Shown in pieces: positions 1-5,192 of a stretch of DNA of 5,242 nt. Under the pieces are notes generated by a model. It saw only the letters and a program-made list of their open reading frames with translations, made no database searches and was not told where the DNA came from. This DNA comes from an uncultured Collinsella sp. (GTDB lineage Bacteria; Actinomycetota; Coriobacteriia; Coriobacteriales; Coriobacteriaceae), in NCBI GenBank assembly GCA_902482035.1, contig CABSYW010000054.1:1-5242 (forward strand). The letters run 5' to 3'. Within the stretch, counting starts at the first letter, position 1, and each line of letters starts with the position of its first letter. Both the position numbers and the translations under genes were made by a program.

Positions 1-49
1 ACGAGATTCGCCTTAGTCTCGTGGGCTCGGAGATGTGTATAAGAGACAG
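1..49 (+). other. Residual Illumina Nextera i7 adapter (N701), not genomic
   Basis: This is library adapter left on the contig end. Bases 1-7 match the end of the P7 flow-cell sequence, bases 8-15 (TCGCCTTA) match the Nextera N701 index, bases 16-30 are the Nextera read-2 adapter portion, and bases 31-49 (AGATGTGTATAAGAGACAG) are the 19-base Tn5 mosaic end. Genomic sequence starts at about base 50. Any reading frame crossing this region is artificial. For example, a reverse-strand frame ends here in the residues CLLYTSPSPRD, a well-known translated-adapter artefact. Confidence 0.98.
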
Positions 50-906
50 GCCGCTACCTGATCAACGCCGCGGGCAACGGCGTCGCGGACATCTCGCACA
101 TGGCCGGCGCTGAGGAGTTCCAGATGGTCTGGCGTCAGGGCAACATCGTGGTGCTGGACAAAGAGCCGCGCACGCTCATGCCGCTCTACCCCGTGCCGAC
201 GCCGGTGTCGAAGGGCGTTATCGTGACGGGCACCGTGCACGGCAACACCGTGATCACCGCCACGGCTGCCGTGCGCGAGCCGGGCGACACGCAGACCTAT
301 GCGAGCGATGTGAACGCGCTGCTGACCGGCGCGCGCAAGCTGGTGCCCGATCTGGATACGAGACGTGTGGTGCGCGCATTTGCCGGCGGGCGTCCGGTCA
401 TTCAGGGAACGAACGACTTCTTTATTGGACAGTCGGCCGTGGTGCCGGGGCTGTTCCAGGCAGCGGGCATTCAGTCGCCGGGCGTGGCGAGCGCGCCGGC
501 CATTGCCGAGCGCATGGAGCTTGTGATGCGTGAGGCGGGCGTGGAGCTGCACGAGCGGGCGGACTGGAACCCAATTCGCCGCGCGCCGGACGACTTTGAC
601 CGCGCACCGCTGGCGCGCAAGGAGGAGCTCATCGAGTCCGACCCCGCGTGGGGACAGATTGTCTGCCGCTGCGAGACGGTGCCCGAGGCCGAGATTGTGG
701 CCGCGATTCGGCGCCGCCCGGGCGCGGTTTCGGTCGAGGGCGTCAAGCGCCGCTGTCGTGCCGGCATGGGTCGGTGCCAAAGCGGCTTTTGCCAGAGCCG
801 TGTGGTGGCGATTCTTGCCCGAGAGCTGGGCTGCGAACCCAGCGAGGTATTACTGGAGGACGCCGGCTCCTGGCTGGTCGAGGGACCTTTGAAGGGGGTG
901 CGCTAG
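50..906 (+). CDS. GlpA-like FAD-dependent dehydrogenase with C-terminal BFD [2Fe-2S] domain (5' partial)
   Basis: This is the C-terminal ~284 residues of a DAO-family flavoprotein; its true start lies beyond the contig. The frame is open from base 50, immediately after the adapter, and reads RYLINAAGNGVADISHMAG, the conserved core of the FAD-binding fold. The Met at base 100 is therefore internal and not a start. A DAO substrate domain follows (TGTVHGNTVITATA, then SPGVASAPAIAERM). A BFD-like Fer2 domain begins near base 655: CxC (Cys codons at 664 and 670), then GMGRCQSGFC (Cys codons at 775 and 790), the four expected [2Fe-2S] ligands. An extra Cys sits at codon 754. The architecture matches anaerobic glycerol-3-phosphate dehydrogenase subunit A and related 2-hydroxyacid oxidases, usually ~480-540 residues, so roughly 200 or more N-terminal residues including the first GxGxxG are missing. 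It would oxidise its substrate at FAD and pass electrons to the Fe-S cluster. Substrate identity is inferred. It is the upstream visible member of the operon. Confidence 0.88.
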
Positions 907-907
907 G

Positions 908-2266
908 ATGGCGAAATTCAAATCGAGCGCTACAGATAGCGGTGCCGTTGAGTCAGTACCGACGCAAGCCTTCGACGTGGTCGTTATCGGCGGCGGACCT
1001 GCCGGCATGGCGGCCGCGCTTTCCGCGCATAAGGCCGGCGCGCGCGTGGCCATCGTGGAGCGCGAACAGCACCTGGGCGGAATACTCCGCCAGTGCATCC
1101 ACCCCGGCTTTGGCCTATCGCACTTTAAACAGGAGCTCACCGGTCCCGAGTACGCACAGCGCTTTATCGACCAGGTACGCGCGACCGACATTGCGCTGTT
1201 CCCGGGCAGCATGGTGATTGGGATCGATTCGAGCGAGGGCGCGGAAGCCGCCGCGGTCCATACCGTCACGCTCATGAGCCCCGCCGGCATGCTGCAGCTC
1301 ACCGGACGCGCGGTCGTCCTTGCCATGGGCTGCCGTGAGCGCACCCGCAGCGAGATAAAGATACCCGGCAGCCGACCCGCCGGCGTGTTTACGGCGGGCC
1401 TAGCGCAGCGATACATCAATATCGAAAACCTCAAGCCCGGCTCGCGTGCCGTCATTTTGGGTTCGGGCGATATCGGGCTCATCATGGCGCGCCGCTGCAC
1501 GCTCGAGGGGATTTCCGTCGAGGGCGTGTACGAGCTCATGCCATACGCCAACGGTCTGCGCCGCAACGTCAAGAACTGCCTGGACGATTTTGGCATTCCG
1601 CTGCATCTGTCCACCACGGTCACGCGCGTGATTGGGCACGACCGCGTGGAAGCCGTCGAGGTGAGCCAAGTCGACGAGCGCCTGGCGCCCATTTCAGGGA
1701 CCGAGCGCATTGTTCCGTGCGACACACTGCTGCTTTCGGTGGGATTGATTCCCGAGAACGAGCTTTCGGTGGGCGCGGGCGTTGAGCTTGACCCACGCAC
1801 GCGCGGCGCCGTGGTGGACCAGAACCTGCAAACGGGCTTGCCAGGCATCTTTGCCTGCGGCAACGTGCTGCACGTGCACGACCTGGCCGACAACGTAACG
1901 ACCGAGTCCGAGAGGGCTGGCGCAGCTGCAGCGGCGTGGGCGCTGGGTGGCGGAGCCGAGACGGACGCGGTCGCGGACACGGGCTTCGAGCTCACGGTCT
2001 CCCCCGCCGGCATTGCGGGCTACGCGCTGCCGGGACGCATTACGGCTGTGACACTCACCAAGCTCAACTTCCGCGTGCGCCGACCGGTCGACGCCGCCCG
2101 TGTGCGCATTCTGGCAGGCGACGAAGAACTGTTTGCAGGCAAGGTCCGCCCGTTTAAACCGAGCGTAATGGAAAGCTTCCCGCTGCCGGCAAAGGCAATC
2201 CAGCGCGCACTCGACCTGGGCGCCAGCGAGATTGTCCTATCCGTCGATCCCATCGAGGAGGCATAG
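908..2266 (+). CDS. FAD/NAD(P)-dependent oxidoreductase (pyridine nucleotide-disulfide family, GlpB-position partner)
   Basis: This complete 452-residue flavoprotein starts 1 bp after the previous stop. The Shine-Dalgarno AAGGGGG at 892-898 lies 9 bases before the ATG. After a ~20-residue polar N-terminus comes the FAD Rossmann motif GGGPAG (residues 28-33), with the ribose-binding acidic residue E51. GGILRQC (57-63) follows; it contains one cysteine and no CxxxxC redox disulfide, so this is not a classical disulfide reductase. The motif VVLAMGCRERTR (136-147) precedes a second Rossmann motif GSGDIG (185-190), likely for NAD(P)H. The C-terminal FAD motif GIFACGN (313-319) is followed by HVHDLADN. 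Residues ~360-452 form a separate C-terminal domain. No signal peptide or membrane segment is visible, so a cytoplasmic location is likely. Neighbours suggest it couples the GlpA-like subunit to NAD(P) or another carrier. Similar trios next to glycerol genes are known in anaerobes (recalled, e.g. Thermotoga maritima). The exact reaction is inferred. Confidence 0.87.
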   Translation: MAKFKSSATDSGAVESVPTQAFDVVVIGGGPAGMAAALSAHKAGARVAIVEREQHLGGILRQCIHPGFGLSHFKQELTGPEYAQRFIDQVRATDIALFPGSMVIGIDSSEGAEAAAVHTVTLMSPAGMLQLTGRAVVLAMGCRERTRSEIKIPGSRPAGVFTAGLAQRYINIENLKPGSRAVILGSGDIGLIMARRCTLEGISVEGVYELMPYANGLRRNVKNCLDDFGIPLHLSTTVTRVIGHDRVEAVEVSQVDERLAPISGTERIVPCDTLLLSVGLIPENELSVGAGVELDPRTRGAVVDQNLQTGLPGIFACGNVLHVHDLADNVTTESERAGAAAAAWALGGGAETDAVADTGFELTVSPAGIAGYALPGRITAVTLTKLNFRVRRPVDAARVRILAGDEELFAGKVRPFKPSVMESFPLPAKAIQRALDLGASEIVLSVDPIEEA

Positions 2267-2269
2267 CTC

Positions 2270-2680
2270 ATGAGTAATAACGCAATCGATACGCTGCAGT
2301 TCAACTGCACCACCTGCCCATCCGAATGCCTTCTGACCGTAGAGGTGGAGCACGACGCCAATGGCGCCGTGGTGGAAGTGCGCTCCGTAACCGGCAACAA
2401 CTGCCCACGCGGCGATAAGTTCGCACATCAGGAGCTCGCCTGCCCCATGCGCGTGCTCACGACGACCGTGGCCGTCTCCGGCGGCGACGAAGCCCTGCTC
2501 CCCGTGCGCACCGCCGAAGCCATCCCGCTAGAACTCCACGCCCAAGCCATGGCCCTCATCCGAGGCCTGGTCGTCAACGCCCCCATCCGCATGGGCGACG
2601 TCGTACTGGAAGACCTCCTCGACACCAGCATCAACCTCATCGCCAGCATGGACATCAACCGAGCCCAAGTAGCTAATTAG
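2270..2680 (+). CDS. DUF1667 domain protein, cysteine-rich partner of the flavoproteins
   Basis: This complete 136-residue protein starts 3 bp after the previous stop. Its Shine-Dalgarno GAGGAG (2255-2260) lies inside the end of the upstream gene, 9 bases before the ATG. The N-terminal half carries a cysteine cluster: CTTCPSEC gives C13, C16 and C20, NNCPRG gives C45, and ACP gives C58. This CxxCxxxC...CPRG...CP layout is what I recognise as DUF1667, found beside GlpA-like and NAD(P)/FAD-dependent oxidoreductases. The spacing is suited to binding an Fe-S cluster or a metal, but no function is established to my knowledge. The C-terminal half (about residues 78-136) has no cysteines and looks like a compact alpha/beta domain. 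There is no signal peptide or transmembrane segment. Strict operon placement suggests a small electron-transfer or assembly subunit; that role is inference. Confidence 0.85.
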   Translation: MSNNAIDTLQFNCTTCPSECLLTVEVEHDANGAVVEVRSVTGNNCPRGDKFAHQELACPMRVLTTTVAVSGGDEALLPVRTAEAIPLELHAQAMALIRGLVVNAPIRMGDVVLEDLLDTSINLIASMDINRAQVAN

Positions 2681-2695
2681 GGACGGGGCTCTTTT
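2661..2695 (+). terminator. Possible rho-independent terminator of the flavoprotein operon
   Basis: GAGCCC (2661-2666) pairs perfectly with GGGCTC (2686-2691), followed at once by TTTT (2692-2695). The left arm lies inside the last codons of the DUF1667 gene, and the loop contains its stop codon. An alternative 8-bp perfect stem pairs GTAGCTAA (2669-2676) with TTAGCTAC (2694-2701). The 19-base loop and short T run make this weaker than a typical terminator, but the position directly at the operon end supports it. Confidence 0.35.
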
Positions 2696-2699
2696 AGCT
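2680..2699 (+). repeat. 20-bp dispersed repeat, copy A
   Basis: GGGACGGGGCTCTTTTAGCT begins on the last base of the DUF1667 stop codon. Its reverse complement matches 18 of 20 bases at 4168-4187, in the other intergenic region. The GGCT followed by a T run is reminiscent of a terminator tail, so this may be a recurring terminator-like module and not a mobile repeat. Confidence 0.5.
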
Positions 2700-2727
2700 A
2701 CCCCGCCATCCACCCAGCCCTCTTCAA

Positions 2728-2790
2728 TTGCGGTGAAATAGTTCCTGATTTCCGCCAAAACCCTGGCATCCAGGAACTATTCCACCGCAA
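2728..2790. repeat. Intergenic palindrome with 20-bp arms (REP-like)
   Basis: TTGCGGTGAAATAGTTCCTG (2728-2747) is inverted at 2771-2790 with one mismatch (A2736 against C2782), around a 23-base loop. The loop itself can form a small inner hairpin, GCCA (2754-2757) with TGGC (2764-2767). No T run follows the right arm, so it is not a classic terminator. The first 13 bases of the left arm recur at 4206 with one change and then diverge, so the outer ends look conserved while the inner arm varies. It separates the flavoprotein operon from the peptidase gene. Confidence 0.85.
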
Positions 2791-2811
2791 CTTATGTGAA
2801 GGCGCTTGGGA

Positions 2812-2838
2812 TACTATGGTGGCACCCTAGCGAAAGGA
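2812..2838 (+). promoter_or_regulatory. Possible -10 box and ribosome binding site of the peptidase gene
   Basis: TACTAT (2812-2817) matches four of six positions of the TATAAT consensus. No convincing -35 box is present 16-18 bases upstream, where the right arm of the palindrome ends. AAAGGA (2833-2838) is a good Shine-Dalgarno sequence 6 bases before the ATG at 2845. It decides the start in favour of 2845 over an in-frame TTG at 2806, which has no such site and would place the -10 box inside the coding region. Confidence 0.4.
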
Positions 2839-2844
2839 TGTTTC

Positions 2845-3933
2845 ATGGCACATGTCGATGACCAGCGTGTGGCGCGCGTGCTCGATGCGCTCGAGGCTCA
2901 GCACGCCGGCGCGCAGCTGCTTGTGAATGACCCGTGGTCGATCTATTACCTGACCGGCTTTTATGCCGATATGTTCGAGCGTTTTTGCGGCGTGCTGCTC
3001 GCGCGCGGTGCCGAGCCGGTGATCCTAGTCAACGCCCTGCACCAGCTGCCAGAGTACGACAATGCCCGCGTCGCCTATCACACTGACACCGACGTCGTGG
3101 CCGACGCCATCGTTCGCGAGGTCGATCCGACCAAACCGCTCGGCATCGACACCGTCATGCGTTCCGGCTTTTTGGTGCCCCTCATGGAGCGTCACGCCGC
3201 GAGCGAGTTCTTCCTAGGCGACTTTGCCGTCACCGCCGCACGCACCCACAAGGATGCCGCCGAGCAGGAGCTTATGCGCGCGTCCTCTGCCGCCAACGAC
3301 GCCGTGATGGCCGACGCCATCAAGCTCGTCCACGAGGGCGTGACGGAGCGCGAAATTGCCGACCAGATGCTCGGCTTGTATCGCAAGCACGGCTGCGAGG
3401 GCTTTAGCTTTCCGCCCATCGTGAGCTTTGGCGCCAACGCCGGCGACCCGCACCACGAGCCCGACGACACGGTACTCAAGCGTGGCGACGTGGTGCTGTT
3501 CGACATTGGCGGACGCCATCGCAACTACTGCTCGGACATGACGCGCACGTTCTTTTGGGGCGAGCCGGACGCGGAGACCGCACGCATCTACGACATCGTG
3601 CGCCGTGCCAACGAGGCCGCCGAGGCGCTCATCGCACCGGGCGTGCGCATGTGTGACCTAGACCGTGCCGCGCGCGACGTGATTGAGGACGCTGGCTACG
3701 GCAAGTACTTTACGCATCGCCTGGGCCACTCGATCGGCCTGCAGGACCACGAGCCAGGCGACGTCTCGCTCGTCAACGAGCAGGTCGTTGAACCGGGCAT
3801 GGCGTTCTCCATCGAACCGGGCATCTACCTCCCCGGCCGCACCGGAGTCCGCATCGAGGACTTGGCCCTAGTTACCGAGTCCGGCGTCGAGATTCTCAAC
3901 GCCTACCCCCACGACCCAGTCCGCCTAGACTAG
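2845..3933 (+). CDS. M24-family Xaa-Pro peptidase (PepQ/PepP-like)
   Basis: This 362-residue cytoplasmic metallopeptidase would cleave X-Pro bonds, releasing proline from dipeptides or N-terminal residues from Xaa-Pro peptides. The length is usual for PepQ-type enzymes (~350-370). A creatinase-like N-terminal domain spans about residues 7-130 (NDPWSIYYLTGF near the front). The pita-bread catalytic domain spans about 139-345. All five metal ligands of the family are visible: D220 in VLFDIGG, D231 in NYCSDMTRTF, H295 in HRLGHSIG, E324 in FSIEPGIY and E338 in GVRIEDL. Substrate-side histidines are also present (H203/H204 in GDPHHEPD, H302 in QDHEPGD). The protein should therefore be active with two metal ions, usually Mn or Co. 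There is no signal peptide. It appears to be a single-gene unit with its own ribosome site, bounded by palindromes on both sides. Dipeptidase and aminopeptidase specificity cannot be separated from sequence alone. Confidence 0.93.
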   Translation: MAHVDDQRVARVLDALEAQHAGAQLLVNDPWSIYYLTGFYADMFERFCGVLLARGAEPVILVNALHQLPEYDNARVAYHTDTDVVADAIVREVDPTKPLGIDTVMRSGFLVPLMERHAASEFFLGDFAVTAARTHKDAAEQELMRASSAANDAVMADAIKLVHEGVTEREIADQMLGLYRKHGCEGFSFPPIVSFGANAGDPHHEPDDTVLKRGDVVLFDIGGRHRNYCSDMTRTFFWGEPDAETARIYDIVRRANEAAEALIAPGVRMCDLDRAARDVIEDAGYGKYFTHRLGHSIGLQDHEPGDVSLVNEQVVEPGMAFSIEPGIYLPGRTGVRIEDLALVTESGVEILNAYPHDPVRLD

Positions 3934-3934
3934 C

Positions 3935-3969
3935 CAATGCGGCAAAGGGACAGCCCCTTTGTCACATTG
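3935..3969. terminator. Strong hairpin after the peptidase stop, probable terminator or dispersed palindrome
   Basis: Bases 3935-3949 pair with 3955-3969: fifteen positions with thirteen Watson-Crick pairs, one G-T wobble and one C-A mismatch, around the 5-base loop ACAGC. The core is CAAAGGG pairing with CCCTTTG. It starts 2 bp after the stop codon, so it is well placed to end transcription and protect the 3' end. No T run follows, so intrinsic termination is uncertain. The near-symmetric design would act in both directions. Palindromes with this CAAAGGG/CCCTTTG core recur between genes in related bacteria as far as I recall. Confidence 0.55.
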
Positions 3970-3980
3970 CGATTACGTCG

Positions 3981-4142
3981 TGCCACGAAAACGGGCTATC
4001 TACTACGTTTAACCCGCATGGGTCGACCACACCCGCGTTTTCGCAAAATCCGCAAGCCATCTACCTGCGGTTTTAATTTCGCAATGTTCCGTGTGGTCGA
4101 GGGTGGTCGCCAAAACGTAGTAGATAGGCCCATTTCGAGGCA
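3981..4142. repeat. 162-bp bipartite imperfect palindrome, unknown function
   Basis: Three nested inverted-repeat blocks share one centre near 4061. The outer arms, 3981-4010 and 4113-4142, match at 26 of 30 positions, including 15 perfect bases (CTATCTACTACGTTT at 3996-4010). Then come 12 unpaired bases on each side (4011-4022 and 4101-4112). The middle arms TCGACCACAC (4023-4032) and GTGTGGTCGA (4091-4100) are perfect. The inner arms CCGCA (4050-4054) and TGCGG (4066-4070) close an 11-base loop. The left unpaired segment can form its own mini-hairpin ACCC-gcat-GGGT (4012-4023). The loop GCCATCTAC resembles the arm GCTATCTAC. No credible coding frame lies here. It could be a structured RNA, a non-autonomous mobile element or a protein-binding site. 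Confidence 0.8.
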
Positions 4143-4167
4143 AGCGAGTCAACTCGGGGCACAAGAC

Positions 4168-4187
4168 AGCTAAAAAAGCCACGTCCC
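4168..4187 (-). repeat. 20-bp dispersed repeat, copy B (inverted)
   Basis: AGCTAAAAAAGCCACGTCCC is the reverse complement of the repeat at 2680-2699 with two mismatches. Read on the minus strand it ends in GGCT followed by six T, like the tail of a terminator, but I do not find a strong stem immediately before it. It lies between the 162-bp palindrome and the half-palindrome at 4206. The remaining bases 4143-4205 hold only a 12-bp small palindrome, CGAGTCAACTCG (4145-4156). Confidence 0.5.
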
Positions 4188-4205
4188 AAATTGACTGCTT
4201 TTGAG

Positions 4206-4228
4206 TTGCGGTGATATACGGACTGTTT
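4206..4228 (+). repeat. Half of a palindrome related to the 2728 repeat, partner arm missing
   Basis: TTGCGGTGATATA (4206-4218) matches the first 13 bases of the palindrome at 2728 with one change; the arm then continues ACGGACTGTTT. The expected inverted partner ending in CACCGCAA is absent before the insertion sequence begins about 26 bases later. The simplest reading is that the insertion sequence landed inside the loop of this palindrome and separated the two arms. Bases 4229-4236 (GAGGCCTC) form a small palindrome of their own. Confidence 0.55.
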
Positions 4229-4254
4229 GAGGCCTCTGGCTTGTAAAACGGGGG

Positions 4255-5192
4255 TGCGGACAGAAAGTTGGACCGCGGGGCGGTCCGGACTGGAGGTTCG
4301 CATGTACAGCAGGGAGAAGGTCGAGCTCTTCCTCCTGGCGACGGAGGACGGCATGGGGCCCACCGCCGCCGCGGAGTTCGCGGGGGTCACGGTGAGCGCG
4401 GCCAAGAAGTGGGCGACGGGGCACCTCCCGCGCAGCTACACCGGCGGGGGCTGTAGAATCGGTGCGAGGAAACCGCGCCGGAAGGAGGCCAGCTTGGGCC
4501 CCGACAAGTCGATCTACGCCCCGCCCGCGACCGGCCCGCTCGCCGGGCTCAACGAGGACCAGATAGAGAACCTGCTGCTCAGGGCGGTGTTGGCCGACCT
4601 AAAAGCGGAAGGGTGGGACCCGGCTTCGATCTCGAACAGGAGCAAGTGCGAGCTCGGCGAGAGATTGAGGCGGGCGACCGCCCTGCCCCTCCGCTCGATC
4701 ACAGGTTTCTTGAGGATATCGAAGAGCTCCTATGAGTACTGGAGGCCCCGCGTCGCCGCGCCGCGCGACCGCGACGCCGACATACGCGGCCGCGTGGTGC
4801 GCATCTTCCGCGAGGGCTCGGGGTGCTGGGGGTACCGCACCGTCTGGGCGCGCCTGCGCCGCGAGGGGGTCCGCGCCAGTGAGAAGCGCGTGGCCCGCGT
4901 GATGCGCGAGGAGGGCCTCGAGGTCGTCTACAACAAGAGGCGCGCCCGGGGCTACAGCTCCTACGCCGGCGAGGTCTCCAAGGCGCCGGAGAACCTCGTG
5001 AACAGGAATTTCCACGCCGACGAGCCCAACCGGCTGTGGCTCACCGACATCACCGAGTTCAGGCTCCCGGGCGGCGAGAAGGTCTACCTGAGCCCGATAG
5101 TCGACTGCTTCGACGGGATGCCCGTCGCCTGGTCGATCGGGCTGCACCCCGACAAGCGCCTCGCGAACTCGAGCCTGCTCAAGGCCTGCGCT
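4255..5192 (+). mobile_element. IS3-family insertion sequence, left part only
   Basis: The element is identified by its transposase (start 4302). A probable left terminal repeat begins at 4255 with TGCGGACAGAAAGTTGGAC, which has the 5'-TG typical of IS3-family ends. The right end, right inverted repeat and target duplication are not in the window. Sequence consistent with the element continues to about 5192 and then stops abruptly. The exact left boundary is inferred from the TG rule and from where the GC-rich transposase leader begins, and could be off by several bases. Confidence 0.75.
4270..4286. other. Perfect 7-bp GC hairpin in the IS leader
   Basis: GGACCGC (4270-4276) pairs perfectly with GCGGTCC (4280-4286) around a 3-base GGG loop. 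It sits between the presumed left terminal repeat and the transposase Shine-Dalgarno GGAGG (4292-4296). In several insertion sequences, leader hairpins limit transposase expression from outside transcription. Whether this one does so is inference, since the pairing stops before the ribosome site. Confidence 0.5.

Noticed and set aside
13..780. Long reverse-strand open frame of 255 codons
   Set aside because: It is antisense to the GlpA-like gene, lacks domain features, and its last residues (CLLYTSPSPRD) are translated adapter. High GC makes long antisense frames common.
850..2013. 387-codon reverse-strand open frame
   Set aside because: It covers the end of the GlpA-like gene and most of the FAD/NAD(P) oxidoreductase. 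Its product is low-complexity Ser/Pro/Arg-rich with no recognisable domain, whereas the forward frame has clear cofactor motifs.
2806..2844. Upstream TTG start extending the peptidase by 13 residues
   Set aside because: The extension has no ribosome site and overlaps the possible -10 box. The ATG at 2845 has AAAGGA at the right distance.
3937..4173. 78-codon forward open frame in the intergenic region
   Set aside because: It reads through the hairpin and the 162-bp palindrome, has no Shine-Dalgarno sequence and encodes a basic protein without features. The inverted-repeat structure explains the sequence better.
3934..4301. CRISPR array or toxin-antitoxin pair in the repeat-rich region
   Set aside because: The repeats are inverted, unequal in length and not regularly spaced, and no short coding pair with ribosome sites is present.
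5103..5114. D268 or D271 as the second catalytic Asp of the transposase
   Set aside because: In IS3-type integrase cores the second catalytic Asp lies in an HSDRG-like motif about 60 residues after the first. These residues are only ~20 residues after D249 and belong to the conserved iDlf strand.
4599..5147. 182-codon reverse-strand open frame
   Set aside because: It is antisense to the transposase, which has conserved motifs on the forward strand.
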